A DNA stretch of 18,005 nucleotides. Source: Hydnum rufescens UP504. Lineage: Eukaryota; Basidiomycota; Agaricomycetes; Cantharellales; Hydnaceae. Both the position numbers and the translations under genes were made by a program. Positions 1-9,908 of the stretch are shown here, one piece after another. How positions within the stretch are numbered: position 1 is the first letter of the stretch; every line of letters begins with the position of its first letter. Location of the stretch: contig MU129404.1 of NCBI GenBank assembly GCA_014904985.1, positions 1-18,005 of the forward strand, given 5' to 3'. The notes beneath the pieces were generated by a model. The model saw only the letters and a program-made list of their open reading frames with translations. It did not search any database and was not told the DNA's origin.

Positions 1-1440
1 TATCGATGATCCCCCTCTCCCAGCTTCACTCGATATGATCTCATCCTCTGATGGTGTCAAACTCACCGATGCGTACCATAAACAACTGGAGGATTTTTGT
101 TCTGAGGAACCGTGAACGGTACAGGCAATGGTGTCTCGCAGCCTCGAACTTGGGAATCCAGGTTTCTCTTGCCACTCTCGTCATGCCAGTGAAACCCCAG
201 TCACTTGGCGAGTCCCCATTTTCGGTCCATCTCTTGTCGCAGTCGATGCCGGATGAGCTTGCAATGACTCAACTGGTGAGTGATTATCTGCGCTGTGCAT
301 ACGAATATGGTGCTTTTGCCCAGGATGACCATGCACTGGTGTATCGACCACATTTCCATGGTCGGTAAAACAGACCGTCCTCATTTCGGTGTCGATGATA
401 ATCTAATCGGGGCGTTGTATCTCCATTCGAACTCGGGAGTCTGGCTTGATGATCTCCAAGCGCACGGGGTGCCATTGTGGGGCCTTTGGTTTGATGATGC
501 AGGGATTGATATTAAGAGTATGCAGCATTTGACTGGGAAGGAAATTTCCCAAGAAGAGCTCGATCCGATTCTGAAGGAGAAAGGCAACGACATTCACTAT
601 CACACAGTTTCAGAGCAGCTCATTGTAGAGTCCGATTGCCCGAGTCCCTGGTTCATTGTGCCGAGGTCCTATCCTGGGGTACCACCTCACAAAGCCCTGG
701 AAGACATCGTTCTCGACGCACTCTTTCTTCAGTATCAGCCACGGCCTCCTGAAGAAATGTGTCAGTCTCTTCGAAACATTGTTGGGGATGGACCATTCTT
801 GCCCCCTTCTCATTATGCATCATCTTCAGCTGCCCACTTTTCAGAGGGAGTCACCTGTGACATGGATGAGGCGCTGGAAGCCGAACCCTGGTTCGGTCCT
901 GATAACGACGAAGAGGAGGCTGCTCAAGAAGAGGAAGATGCCTTGGATCGATCTATTCAACCGAGGCGAGGCGAGTCGAATGAGGACTTTGAAGCATGGC
1001 GCGAGGTTGAAATCATCAAGTTCAAGAAGCGGAAGCAGGCAGCACAGGCGAAGATGGATGTTGCTCGGAAAGAGGCTAACGAGTTGATGCAGCGAGCCTT
1101 GAAGGGCGACAAGTCAGCTCTGGCTGATGTCAAGAGTTGTCTGAAGGGGCTAGCGGAAAGAAGAAGGGCAAACTTAGCGATTTCGATGCATGCATTCTGG
1201 AGGGGTGGAGGGATCCCAACAGCAAGAGTGCGGCCAGGAATGCTGCCAAACATCGCAAGCGGCTCGGATTGGACAAGGATAGTGGCTCCGTGTCAGCAGG
1301 CTCTTCAGGCTCTCGACTCCCCGGCATCGTGGGTACTCATGCGGGTTCCCTGCATGTCGATTCCCTGCCTTCAGAACACGAGATTGTCGTTGGTATCGTG
1401 GGCGCAATCGAGGCGTCTGTGCCGGCCAGACGGATGGAGG

Positions 1441-1800
1441 CCTCTCCTACTGAGGCCACGTCTTCCGCTCCTGCTTCTACTGAGGCCACGCCCTCTACTC
1501 CTGCTCCTACTGGGGTTGCGCCCTCTGCTCCTGTTTCTACTGAGGCGACGCCCTCTACTCCTGTTCCTACTGGGGTCACGCCGTCTGCCCCTGTTTCTAC
1601 TGAGGAGATGCCCTCTGCTCCTGCTCCTACTGGGGTCATGCCCTCTGCTCCTGTTTCCACTGAGGTCACGCCCTCTACTCCTCCCACTGGGGCCGTGCCC
1701 TCTGCCCCTGTTTCTACTGAGGCCACTCCCTCTGCTCCGGCTCCTACTGGGGCCATGCCCTCTGCTGCTCCTCCCATTGAGGCCATGGCCTCCGTTTCTA
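1441..1800 (+). repeat. In-frame Pro/Thr/Ala repeat coding minisatellite
   Basis: About eleven tandem 30-bp units, often paired into a 60-bp period. They encode ten-residue blocks such as PSAPVSTEAT and PSTPAPTGVA within the first gene. The antisense strand is also open here, but only because the repeat has a biased composition. Likely a flexible, possibly glycosylated or disordered linker. Confidence 0.8.
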
Positions 1801-2089
1801 CTCCTATCGAGCTTGTACCCTCGCGTACTAAGTCGGTAATGGTGGAGGCTGAGCCAGCAGGAGTTAGTGTCCCTACTTTTCCTGCCCAGAACACGACACC
1901 AGAGGTCATACCTGCTGAAACCACACCCCCTGCCTACCTGGCGAAGTCTGGAACCATAACTCCTGAGCGTTCAGAGTCACTGCATGATCCACAGGCCTTA
2001 GTGACAGATGAGTCGGGTTTTGAGAGTGGCAGAAGGTCTCCCACATACTCAGAATGCGTGGTTTCCTTCGGATCCCCCTCTCCATCTCG

Positions 2090-2455
2090 TGCTTCGTCTC
2101 CTCATCGATCCTTGAACCCCTGTTCGTGTTCGCGTTCGCATTCGTGTTCCCCTTCTCGTTCTCAAGTGGGTCCTTGATTTCCCTTGCATTCTCGCACACG
2201 TTCTTGATCTTCCCTGCATTCTCGTCGACGTTCTCGATCTCCCCTACGTTCTCGCAGTCGTTCTTTTTCTCCCCCACCTTCCTGCACACGTCCTCAATCT
2301 CCCTCACATTCCCACACGCATCCTCGATCTCCCCTGCGTTCTCGCACACGTCCTCCCTCCCCCTTACATTTCCAGACACGTCCGCGATCCCCATTGCATT
2401 CTCGCACACACCCACCCTCTCCCCCACGTTCCAGCACACATCCTTGGCATCCCTC
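2090..2455 (+). repeat. 30-bp tandem repeat encoding an Arg/Ser-Pro tract
   Basis: Units of about 30 bp built on CATTCTCGCACACGTTCTCG and CGATCTCCCC. In the gene's frame they give SRTRS, RSRSP and HPRSPLRSRT-type peptides. The TGA codons at 2175 and 2205 occupy positions where other units carry CGA. A second + frame and the - strand stay open through the tract only because of the repeat. Confidence 0.75.
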
Positions 2456-2781
2456 TGAGCCCCAAAGGGGAAAATTCTATCATTCCCAGTCCCAAGAGGA
2501 CGATCATCATCATCAAGAACGCAATTATCCTATGGGTTCCTCATTCTCTCATCGATGGCCTGCGAGGTCTCCAGGTGTGTCTGATGGACCTCCACGCGCA
2601 CCTGCAACCATGCAGAATCGGCACAGTATGGGTGTGTCGACTTGGGGTCGCCCTGATCCAACCTTCTCTGCATTTCGGAGGGGAGGTTCACAGCCAGTAC
2701 ATGGGTTACGCCCTCGTGCTCTTACAACAACTTTCGGCCCTACACGTGGTCATAACGATGACTGGGGGAGTGAATTTCGTG

Positions 2782-2839
2782 GTGAGCAAGTTTCGTTTTT
2801 TAGTGTATTTCATCTTGTCTAATAGTTTTAATCCTCTAG
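2782..2839 (+). other. Spliceosomal intron in first gene (58 nt)
   Basis: The donor GTGAGC follows CGTG. A CTAAT branch site lies at about 2819-2823 and the acceptor is CCTCTAG. Removing it joins frame 0 upstream to frame 1 downstream (phase 1), so the coding sense continues across it. Confidence 0.75.
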
Positions 2840-3818
2840 CCTCTCGTGGTGGTGAACTGAATAGATCTTCTCGCGGTGGCGCACCGACTGGGCCCAATGC
2901 AACATTCTCTGTTAGTGGTCCCACGCAACCCATCAGCGGTTGGGTTGGGACCACCACTAGTTCTGCTGTTGCAAAGGGATCTCATGTCGATTTGACGTCA
3001 AGTTTTCAGTCCATTCCTCTTGGCCGATGGTTTGCCATCATTGCTGGTCCTCTTCCTAATGACGGCTTTCGTGACATTCAGCTCTGGCTGGATGTGTACC
3101 CCCAAGTCATTGCGGTTCGTCGAGAACGGCAGAAATCGAGGTTCTCCGTGCAGCTGTTGTTTAAAACCCGACAGATACGCGACGAGCTGAAAACCCTTGT
3201 GTCGAGTTGGGCAACACCGCATGGTGTGGATATCGGAACCACCACCGTGGAAGAACCAAGTGGGCCGTCAGAGCGCTTCACGGGTCAGAAAGATCTCAAA
3301 TATGTCGACCAGGTCTATGCTCATGCACGAAATCTAGATGAACTCAATGCTCTGTTGCAGGGAGCACCTCCGTGTATTAAAGGAGGAGCGGAAAGGGCTC
3401 GCTATGGGGAGTTCTTCTTACACTATGATACTTTCCCCCCTCTATCTGGAGCTGCCCCACCGAAAGCCGAGAGGCTGCGCCATCTGGACTGTGTTGAGTT
3501 CAGCACTGAGTGGTTCCTCGCACGCCTTGCTGGTTACGGGACCATGTTGATCTTCCTCTTCGTCGTATGGAGATGCTCATACGTGCACATAAGTATCGTT
3601 CATTGGGTGCTGGCTTTGCCGTGCCTATGTGGCCTACTGAGGGTCCAGTTGATGCTGTTATTCGTCGTATTTCTCGAATGGCGCGAGATGACATGGGATC
3701 TATATTGACACCGAACCCCGTTGCCGATGAATCGTTTGGCTTCGCGAAATCTTCCTCCGTTTGGCGTATCAAATTGGACTTGGGCCTTGATCGCCCTCAG
3801 TATCCAAAGTCTGAATGA

Positions 3819-4143
3819 TGCGTTACATTTCCATACATGGTGTTTTTTTGTTTTATGCATCACATATTTGTGTCTGATTGTACGCCTTAATGGCACTACT
3901 ACCGCACTAGAATGAAAACTCGGTTTGGCTCGTGCGCTTAATTGCGAATCCGGCAGTTCCCATTGGGAGAGTAAAGTTTTCTGCTTTCCTTGGTCCTTTC
4001 GTTTTACAAGTTTAAGAAGCTTAAACGTAATTTTTTATACTTGCCCAAGCAGGGCGTGGACTGACAATGCTCGCCTTTTCCATGGTGTAGGACGTACCCG
4101 ATAATTTCATGTTATTCTGGGCCACACGTTTAGCTCTTCATAC
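3819..4143. other. Intergenic segment, no gene seen
   Basis: Follows the stop of the first gene. T-rich runs are visible, and a small inverted repeat, GTTTAAG/CTTAAAC, lies near 4010. No open frame with coding character was found on either strand. It may hold the 3' UTR of the first gene. Confidence 0.5.
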
Positions 4144-4640
4144 CTTTTGGCTGTGGTTGCCTTCGTGTGACTGGGGCTATACTCAATTGGCGCGTCCTCA
4201 TCAATTCCACATCCTTTGGCTGTGGTTACCTTCGCGTGACTGGGGCTACATGTTTCGATTGGCACGCTCTCCGCCAATCCCATTTTTGGCTGTGGTTGCC
4301 TTCGCGTGACTGGGGCTACACGTTTCGATTGGCACGCTCTCCGCCAATCCCATTTTTGGCTGTGGTTGCCTTCGCATGACTGGGGCTATACATCCCAATC
4401 GGCACACTCTCATCAATTCCACATCCTTTGGCTGTGGTTGCCTTCGCGTGACTGGGGCTACATATCTCAATTGCCGCACTCTTCATCAATCCATGTCTTT
4501 TGGCTGTGGTTGCCTTTGCGTGACTAGGGCTACACATTTCAATCGCTGGGCTCTTTATCAATCTCACATCTTTTGGCTGTGGTTGCCGTCGCATGACTGG
4601 GGCTACACATCTCGATCGACTACATGTTTTGGGGCTTAGG
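4144..4640 (+). repeat. Minisatellite, seven units of about 71 bp
   Basis: The core TGGCTGTGGTTGCCTTCGCG followed by TGACTGGGGCTACA begins at 4148, 4217, 4287, 4357, 4429, 4501 and 4574, so the period is 69-73 bp. Between cores lies a more variable segment of the type TTCGATTGGCACGCTCTC. Copies 3 and 4 are nearly identical, which suggests recent duplication. The repeat lies just upstream of the second gene. Frames open through it are repeat artefacts. Confidence 0.9.
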
Positions 4641-4780
4641 TTGGCACGTTTTCATCCTGACTCCAAGCTCCTGCGCCACAGTTGCCTTTGCGTGGTTGTG
4701 GTGCTTACCCCCTCACCGGTTTCTCGTAACGGCGGATCTGTGCGTCATTTCCCCCTGCCACCATCATCCACGTCTTTCAG

Positions 4781-7013
4781 ATGTCTTCACGGACGACATG
4801 TTCAACCGCCACCAAATTGGCCGCAGGCAATAAGCGGACCAAAACTACTACCTCCAGGTCGTCCACAAGCACTACTTCGAAGGGAGCCAAGGCGCCGTCT
4901 AAACCCACCAATGCCATGTCAACACGCGTGAATGGTTCTCAGCGAAGAGGACTTAATTTAACCAATGAATTGGAGGGCAGTTCGGGGGATGGTGTTCTCC
5001 CACATGTACCTTCGAAGGCTTCTCAGAAGTCAGGCCCGAGTCGGGAGGACAATAATTCTGGCTCTGAACATCCTCCTCGCCATGCGACTAATAAATTCAG
5101 CACTAGACCGGTGGTAGAAGTTCCGCATTCACGCCATGCTGCAGCCCCTGTTTCCTCATCATCAACAAGGGCTCAAGTACCCCCTGTGGATCCGTTCTCG
5201 CCCACATCTCCACCCTCTAATTCTTTTGAGCCTCCCAGCAGTCCTTTACCTGGCCCGTCAGACCCCTTTGACTCTACGACAGAAGGTACCGCAGTCCGAG
5301 GTGCCGAAGATCGGGATCTTGAGGAAGAGGAGAACCGTGGAGACGCTTCTGATGTCATACATCGCGGTGGCCGGTTCTCGATCGACCAAATCAAGTGGGC
5401 CCATGCGACAGTGTGAAGAATTCTTTGCAGAGCTGGATGCAAAGGCCAAGGAGTGGAATTGAAGTCCGGAGTCAGTTCGGCGCATCGCCTTGGCCGTCTC
5501 ACCCTCCAAAACGTCGCGGAACGGGAATGCATGGAATGCATTCCAGGCATTGTACAAGAAAGACCATCCAAATACTGATCCATCAGGTACGTCCTTTATT
5601 CAGTATATATTCTTACACTAAGAATACTAATTGATGCTACTAGTGTCTGCTCGGGATTATACGGTGAACATGGTGCAGCCAGCATATGCACAGCTCATCG
5701 AATCCTTCGGAGGAGAGGAATCCCCAGAATGGGCTACGGAAGCTGCGCAGCTTATAGCAGAACATGAGAGTGCGAAGGTTGGAGCTACCAAGCTGGTCGC
5801 ACAATCCGGTGGTGACATTGCATGGGTTATGGCCAATCAAAAGGACAAGTGGACACACGATATGCAGTGGCTGGCCACCATGGATATTCACACAATGTTT
5901 TTGATGGTTACTGGCAATGCTGCCTCCCCTGCTGCGCATGCTCAGAATGAATGTCGCCTGGGATCCGAGGAAATGGCTGCTTGGTACAACTCTAACTTTA
6001 CGATGTCCACTCAACTTGCGAATATATATCGATTTATCCTCTCTCGCCGTTCCCGGTATGCTGAGCTCGACCAATTCAATGAGGAGCAAGGGAAGAGGAA
6101 GCGTGATGAAGACCTCAGTACTACGTACAAGACCAGGACTGCTATCAAGGATACATTGATAGGCCTTTTCTCGCCTTTTGTGAAGATGACAAAGTTTCCT
6201 TGGACCAACCTCGCCAAGGTCCTAGTTCAAAACAAACTTATCATTTCGAATTTTGTGCCAAACGACAAATTTCCGAACTTCGGCATGTCACTCTCAGATC
6301 TTCACACAACCGATCAGTATAAAACATTGTACTATGCACTCGAGGAGTCTAGCCCTGAGAAGAAGATAGTCATCACCAAAGTGGATAACTGGCCAGTTGG
6401 AGAAGCTGAGGATGTGGCACTTATCACGGACAGGCATGGAGAGGTGATACTCTCGCTGGCAGCAGCACGGGATTATACTGCCCGGCATGGTGCTGGAGAG
6501 ACTGGAGGAGGGGAAGGGAGCAAGGGGGTGAAACGGAGCGGGATGGACGCGGGTCTTGATGACAGGAGAGGGAACAAGACCACAGTGGGAAAAAGGAAGA
6601 AGGCTGCTGTGAAGTCCGTTGCACTCATACGGGATGAATCGGAGGATGCTGACTCGGTAGACAACTTACTGAGCTTTGGCAGTCGGGCTGCATCTCATGA
6701 TTCCAGTAATTCATCAAGTATTCCCCGCGGCCACTCCTCACTGCACAACCAGCAGCAGCTCCCAAATCAGCCCTGCCCAAAGCCCCGCTTTACCTCTTCT
6801 CTATCTGTAACTACAGCACCGCCGCCAGTACTCAATGGGCTCGGTCACTTGGAAAATGTGAACATCGACTTGGGTTCTGGGTTTCTCGATCAATGGACAG
6901 AGGAAGAACTTGATGTGGTGGCCGGACAGATTGGTTATCAAGGGTTTGGGGACAGCTCTAGTATGAACTTGAATGGGCAACCCACATATTCTGGAGAGCA
7001 ACCTGGCTATTAG
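4781..7013 (+). pseudogene. Unknown basic/Ser-rich protein, possibly DNA-binding; lightly broken
   Basis: The ATG at 4781 follows CGTCTTTCAG and opens a Ser/Thr/Lys-rich, disordered N terminus of about 190 residues. An acidic patch (DRDLEEEENR) and a folded stretch starting RFSIDQIKWAHATV come next. At about 5412 one extra base shifts the frame (2 to 0); the sense then continues EEFFAELDAKAKEWN, a TGA at 5460-5462 and SPESVRRIALAVSPSKTSR NGNAWNAFQALYKKDHPN. The last part loosely resembles an HMG-box or SANT-like helix start, but I cannot assign it. After a 57-nt intron the frame is open for about 456 residues to TAG at 7011-7013. That part has a helical domain (about 5650-6450), a basic cluster GKRKKAAVK near 6590 that may be a nuclear signal, and a disordered Ser/Pro/Gln-rich tail. 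If intact, the product would be about 725 residues. With only two lesions, it may be a young pseudogene or carry sequence errors. Function unknown. Confidence 0.65.
5587..5643 (+). other. Spliceosomal intron in second gene (57 nt)
   Basis: Donor GTACGT, branch site TACTAAT at about 5625-5631 and acceptor GCTACTAG. Splicing (phase 1) joins the two coding frames into DHPNTDPS-VSARDYTVN with no stop. This is one of the clearest introns in the window. Confidence 0.85.
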
Positions 7014-7525
7014 GACCCCTTTATGCTGCTTCCAACTTCTGGTCCAAGTGTCCCTGCCTTGATGGGTCGACACCTTGGGCATTAATACTACCATCTCCTT
7101 CCCTTGATTTCTTCTCTTGTCCTTCAACGGACATGTTCTTGTTTTATTACAGTCCTTCAATGGGCATCCTGCGTCTCAAAAAACCGTGCTAACTATGTGT
7201 TTCCCTCATCTTTGCTTTGTCTTTACCATAGTTAATATTACAATAGAATTAACATGCAGAGCACATGTATGAGGTTCCAAAACTGTGCAAGTCCATCAGT
7301 TGAACCCCAATTAGGCCCTAATTGGGCCCTAATCAGGACCCAAGTTGAAACCAGAATGGTGGATTGGGGCCCCAATAGTGTCTGGTACCTACTTAGGTAC
7401 CAAATCATGCCCCAGAATAGATACCTAAGAAGGGGGTCACATACAGCTGCCCAAGGTGGATCGTGGGGGGGTTTCGTTTGGTTGGGGTTTTGGCGGGGGG
7501 CTTTGTTGTGGGTTCCAATAACAAC
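7014..7525. other. Intergenic region with short inverted repeats
   Basis: Probably begins with the 3' UTR of the second gene (T/C-rich, 7014-7200). A cluster of small inverted repeats follows: CCAATTAGG/CCTAATTGG (7307-7325), GGGGCCCC (about 7366-7373) and GGTACCTA/TAGGTACC (7384-7401). The right end, from about 7430, is the outermost exon-like segment of the - strand hairpin array. No convincing gene. Confidence 0.5.
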
Positions 7526-7669
7526 CTAAAATAAATAAATAATACATTAGTGAAAAAGAAAAAAAAAAAAAAAAGCCACACAAGAGGAGCAGCGTACACT
7601 GCTCCTTTTGCGCAGTTGTACATATGCTTACTTGACATGACCACACGCCTGCCGAAGCGGGTGTGTGGT
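7526..7669 (-). other. Module 1-4: hairpin A plus 106-nt putative intron with poly-A tract
   Basis: Hairpin A is 7640-7669. The putative intron is 7631 down to 7526: donor CAA|GTAAGC, hairpin B about 7578-7612, branch CACTAAT, acceptor TTTTAG. On the + strand a run of about 16 A lies at 7559-7574, which is poly-T in the sense direction. Confidence 0.65.
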
Positions 7670-7821
7670 TCTGTCTGCATTTTCTGTGGTCTTGCGTCAT
7701 GGGTTTCCGGTCCCGGGTATCGTCTGGTGGGCTGCGGGTTTTGTTTGGTTGGGGGTTTGGCGGGTTACGTTCGTAGCTTTCGTTTGGTGGGGGGCTTCGT
7801 TGTGTGTTCAAATGACAATAT

Positions 7822-7959
7822 GGAATAAAAAATAATAGTTAGTGAAAAAGAAAAAAAAGAAAAGCCACGCAAAAGGAGCAGCATACGCTGCTCCTTTTGT
7901 GTGGTTGTACAGATGCTTACCTTAAATTTACCACACACCCGCCAAAGCGGATGTGTGGT
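7822..7959 (-). other. Module 1-3: hairpin A plus intron-like part with lost acceptor
   Basis: Hairpin A is 7930-7959. The donor AAG|GTAAGC starts at 7920 and hairpin B is 7865-7904 with a GGAGCAGC/GCTGCTCC stem. Where the other modules have TTCTAG, the - strand reads TTCCATATTG, so the acceptor AG is missing. Confidence 0.6.
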
Positions 7960-8061
7960 TCCATTGGGGTTTTGTCTGGCCAGCCGTCGTTGGCGGGTCG
8001 CATCATCATTTCTGGGTGGTTCATTCGGCGGATCGTCATTTTGCTGCTTCTGGTCGATAAC

Positions 8062-8202
8062 CTAGAATAATAAATAATGTATTAGTTAAGAACTAAAATC
8101 GGTGCAAAAGAGTGGCATCTGCTGCTCTTTCACACCGTTGTGGGTGTATAAGCGTACTTACCTTATATAGAACCACACACCCGCCGCAGCGGGTGTGTGG
8201 TT
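8062..8202 (-). other. Module 1-2: hairpin A plus 100-nt putative intron
   Basis: Hairpin A is 8171-8202, AACCACACACCCGC paired with GCGGGTGTGTGGTT. The putative intron is 8161 down to 8062: donor AAG|GTAAGT, hairpin B 8101-8136 with mismatches, branch CTAAT, acceptor TTCTAG. Confidence 0.7.
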
Positions 8203-8332
8203 CGCGTTGCCACCTCTTGTGCTTTCGTTTGGCGTTGTTTCCTTTCGTTTCATGTGGTTTTGTTTGGCGTGTTGCCATGGGGGGCCTGGCCGGTTGGATT
8301 TCGTCATTTGGCACCTGGGACCAGGCCAGGAC

Positions 8333-8474
8333 CTAGAATAATAACTAAGTTAGTAAAGAAATTCGATGCAGCGCAAAAAGAGCAGCTTTTGCTGCTCTTT
8401 TGCGCCACAGTATCATTGGGGGAAGGGAACTCACCTTAAATAGTACCACACACCTGCCGCAGTGGGTGTGTGGT
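8333..8474 (-). other. Module 1-1: hairpin A plus 102-nt putative intron
   Basis: Hairpin A is 8445-8474 (ACCACACACC...GGTGTGTGGT). The putative intron is 8434 down to 8333: donor AAG|GTGAGT, hairpin B 8371-8405, branch TACTAAC, acceptor TTCTAG. Confidence 0.7.
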
Positions 8475-8525
8475 CGTGTGCTCGCCTGTCTGGGCTGTTG
8501 CTGGGTGTGGCTGCGTAGTTGCACA
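8435..8525 (-). other. Type II leading exon-like flank of palindrome 1
   Basis: Between palindrome 1 and the first donor of array 1. On the - strand it begins TGCAACTACGCAGCCACACC and contains CAGCAACAG. It matches the right flank of palindrome 2, not the right flank of its own palindrome. Confidence 0.7.
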
Positions 8526-9163
8526 ATTCAATGCCGGCAAGTGCCGATACTCAAGAAGCGCCCAAGCGCTGGCACTACATGCACAATACACATTAATAGC
8601 AAGCATGTAAATGTGTAATAAATACTATATAATAAATATTTGTCCAAAAAAAAGGAAGAAGACGATAATAGTAAGGCAGAGTTCAATAAGACATGATATG
8701 GCTAATTGGATTGGACCACTTCTACGCATCAGAATAGGCCCAAATTTAAATATAGTAATGGTATGTATACACCCTACATGGGCGGCTAATTATATTGGAT
8801 GGTTCTCACATTTTTCAAGTTTTCACGCCTTCAATTCCCTATTTAGGGAATTGAAGGCATGAAAACTTGAAAAATGCGAGAACCGTCCAATATAATTAGC
8901 TGCCCATGTAGGGTGTATACATACCATTACTATATTTAAATTTGGGCCTATTCTGATGCGTAGAAGTGGTCCAATCCAATTAGCCATATCATGTCTTATT
9001 GAACTCTGCCTTACTATTATCGTCTTCTTCCTTTTTTTTGGACAAATATTTATTATATAGTATTTATTACACATTTACATGCTTGCTATTAATGTGTATT
9101 GTGTGTGTAGTGCCAGCGCTTGGGCGCTTCTTGAGTATCGGCACTTGCCAGCGTTGAATCTAC
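8522..9163. repeat. Palindrome 1: giant inverted repeat, arms of about 320 bp
   Basis: The symmetry axis lies at 8842/8843 in CCCTATTTAGGG. Arms pair almost completely out to ATTCAATGCCGGCAAG (8526) and CTTGCCAGCGTTGAAT (9159), with almost no spacer. The arms include AAATTTAAATATAGTA and TATATAGTATTTATT stretches that could act as divergent TATA-like elements, since the flanking arrays run outward. Near-identical 83-codon frames on opposite strands here are simply the two arms. Confidence 0.95.
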
Positions 9164-9256
9164 ATCTTACTTCCCATCTCCAAACCACAATAAACAACCG
9201 CCTGAAAAGGCAAGCACCCGACCACACACCCACCGTTGTGGGTGTGTGGTCACAAG
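9160..9256 (+). other. Type I leading exon-like flank of palindrome 1
   Basis: Runs from the palindrome edge to the first donor of array 2 and contains CCGCCTGAAAAGGCAAGC and hairpin A at 9220-9251. Its closest partner is the left flank of palindrome 2 on the - strand. Confidence 0.7.
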
Positions 9257-9357
9257 GTGAGTATTTTTTTAGTAGATACAATGGCGCAAAAAGAGCAGCG
9301 AAAGCTGCTCTTTTTGCGCTGCTTTGGAATGTTTTTTACTGACGCGCCTTTTTGTAG
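9220..9357 (+). other. Module 2-1: hairpin A plus 101-nt putative intron
   Basis: Hairpin A is 9220-9251 (GACCACACACCCAC...GTGGGTGTGTGGTC). Donor AAG|GTGAGT is at 9257, hairpin B is 9284-9319 with a GAAA loop, the branch is TTACTGAC and the acceptor TTGTAG ends at 9357. Confidence 0.75.
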
Positions 9358-9409
9358 ATTGGGCCCATCCAACACACCACGATAACCCACGAAACGACGA
9401 GAGCCCAAA

Positions 9410-9640
9410 CAGCAGTGCGGCACACGGCAACGCGACGCACGGCAATGCGATGCGACAAAGCGATACACAACAACGTGCCAACAATGCGACATGGCAACGC
9501 GCCAATGACGTGACACGGCAATGCGGCGCACGGCAAAGCAATACATGGCAACGCACCAACAACACGACCCAGCCACACGCCAACGACGTGACATGGCCCC
9601 ACGCCAACGACGCAACATACGGCACCACGCCAAATGAGGC
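9410..9640 (+). repeat. Short degenerate reiterations of ACGGCAACGC type
   Basis: Within the exon-like segment 9358-9686. Words such as CACGGCAACGCGACGC, ATGGCAACGCGCCAATGACG and CACGCCAACGACGTGACATGG recur at uneven 10-30 bp spacing. Stops occur in two frames; only one + frame is open throughout. Confidence 0.6.
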
Positions 9641-9647
9641 CCCAGAC

Positions 9648-9794
9648 CCACACACCCGCCACAGCGGGTGTGTGGTTCTATGTAAGGTAAGTCCCCGCCC
9701 CCCTCAGTAGCAACAGCCACGCAAAAAGAGCAGCGAAAGCTGCTCTTTTTGCGTGGTTTTTAATTCTTAACTAATTTAAAGTCTTATCTTGTAG
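9648..9794 (+). other. Module 2-2: hairpin A plus 108-nt putative intron
   Basis: Hairpin A is 9648-9675, donor AAG|GTAAGT is at 9687, hairpin B is 9717-9756 with outer CCACGC/GCGTGG pairs and a GAAA loop, the branch is TAACTAAT and the acceptor CTTGTAG ends at 9794. Confidence 0.75.
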
Positions 9795-9908
9795 GTCTCG
9801 ACATCCCAAACGTACTGGGGCAGAACCCCCGTAACCCCCCTTATCGCCGCCCAAACAATGGGTGCCCGTACGAACCGCCATACGTACGAGCCACAGTACA
9901 TGGCCCCA

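Larger units (their letters stand above)
1..3818 (+). pseudogene. Decayed low-complexity protein gene, 5' end outside window
   Basis: I do not recognise the family. Protein-like reading runs from the left edge to a TGA at 3816-3818 but changes frame: frame 2 to about 110, frame 0 to about 365, frame 1 to about 1130, frame 0 to 2781, then a 58-nt intron, frame 1 to about 3540 and frame 0 to the end. Each change is a one-base step. Two in-frame TGAs (2175, 2205) lie in the Arg/Ser repeat where sister units have CGA. In order the product has an N-terminal globular part, an acidic stretch (DNDEEEAAQEEED, about 907-945), a basic helical stretch (about 1009-1170), a Pro/Thr repeat, an Arg/Ser-Pro repeat, and a C-terminal globular part from about 3000 with many Trp, Phe and Tyr residues (for example FRDIQLWLDVYPQVIAVRRE). 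Two repeat-rich linkers between folded ends could suit a nuclear or transposon-borne protein, but that is a guess. One-base sequencing errors could explain some of the frame changes. Confidence 0.6.
7526..8474 (-). repeat. Array 1: four outward-facing hairpin/intron modules
   Basis: Read on the - strand from palindrome 1. Each module has hairpin A (8445-8474, 8171-8202, 7930-7959, 7640-7669), a splice donor a few bases later, hairpin B inside the intron-like part (8371-8405, 8101-8136, 7865-7904, about 7578-7612), a CTAAC/CTAAT branch site and an acceptor. Three of the four keep both GT and AG. The exon-like segments between them are C/A-rich and show no shared reading phase, so a protein product is not supported. 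Confidence 0.8.

Noticed and set aside
276..323. 48-nt intron in the first gene (GTGAGT...CCCAG)
   Set aside because: The sites look acceptable and the length is a multiple of three, but the translation through it looks protein-like; this cannot be decided without transcripts.
1137..1924. Long open frame on the - strand and a Leu/Pro/Arg-rich + frame through the Pro/Thr repeat
   Set aside because: Both are shadows of a 30-bp repeat that happens to lack stops; neither has a plausible continuation outside the repeat.
8526..8600. tRNA- or SINE-like end of the palindromes
   Set aside because: Small hairpins such as CGGCAATTGCCG are present, but I see no box A/box B pair and no cloverleaf.
8611..9074. 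Two near-identical 83-codon open frames on opposite strands
   Set aside because: They are the two arms of palindrome 1 read outward to inward; palindrome 2 does not conserve the frame, so coding is not supported.
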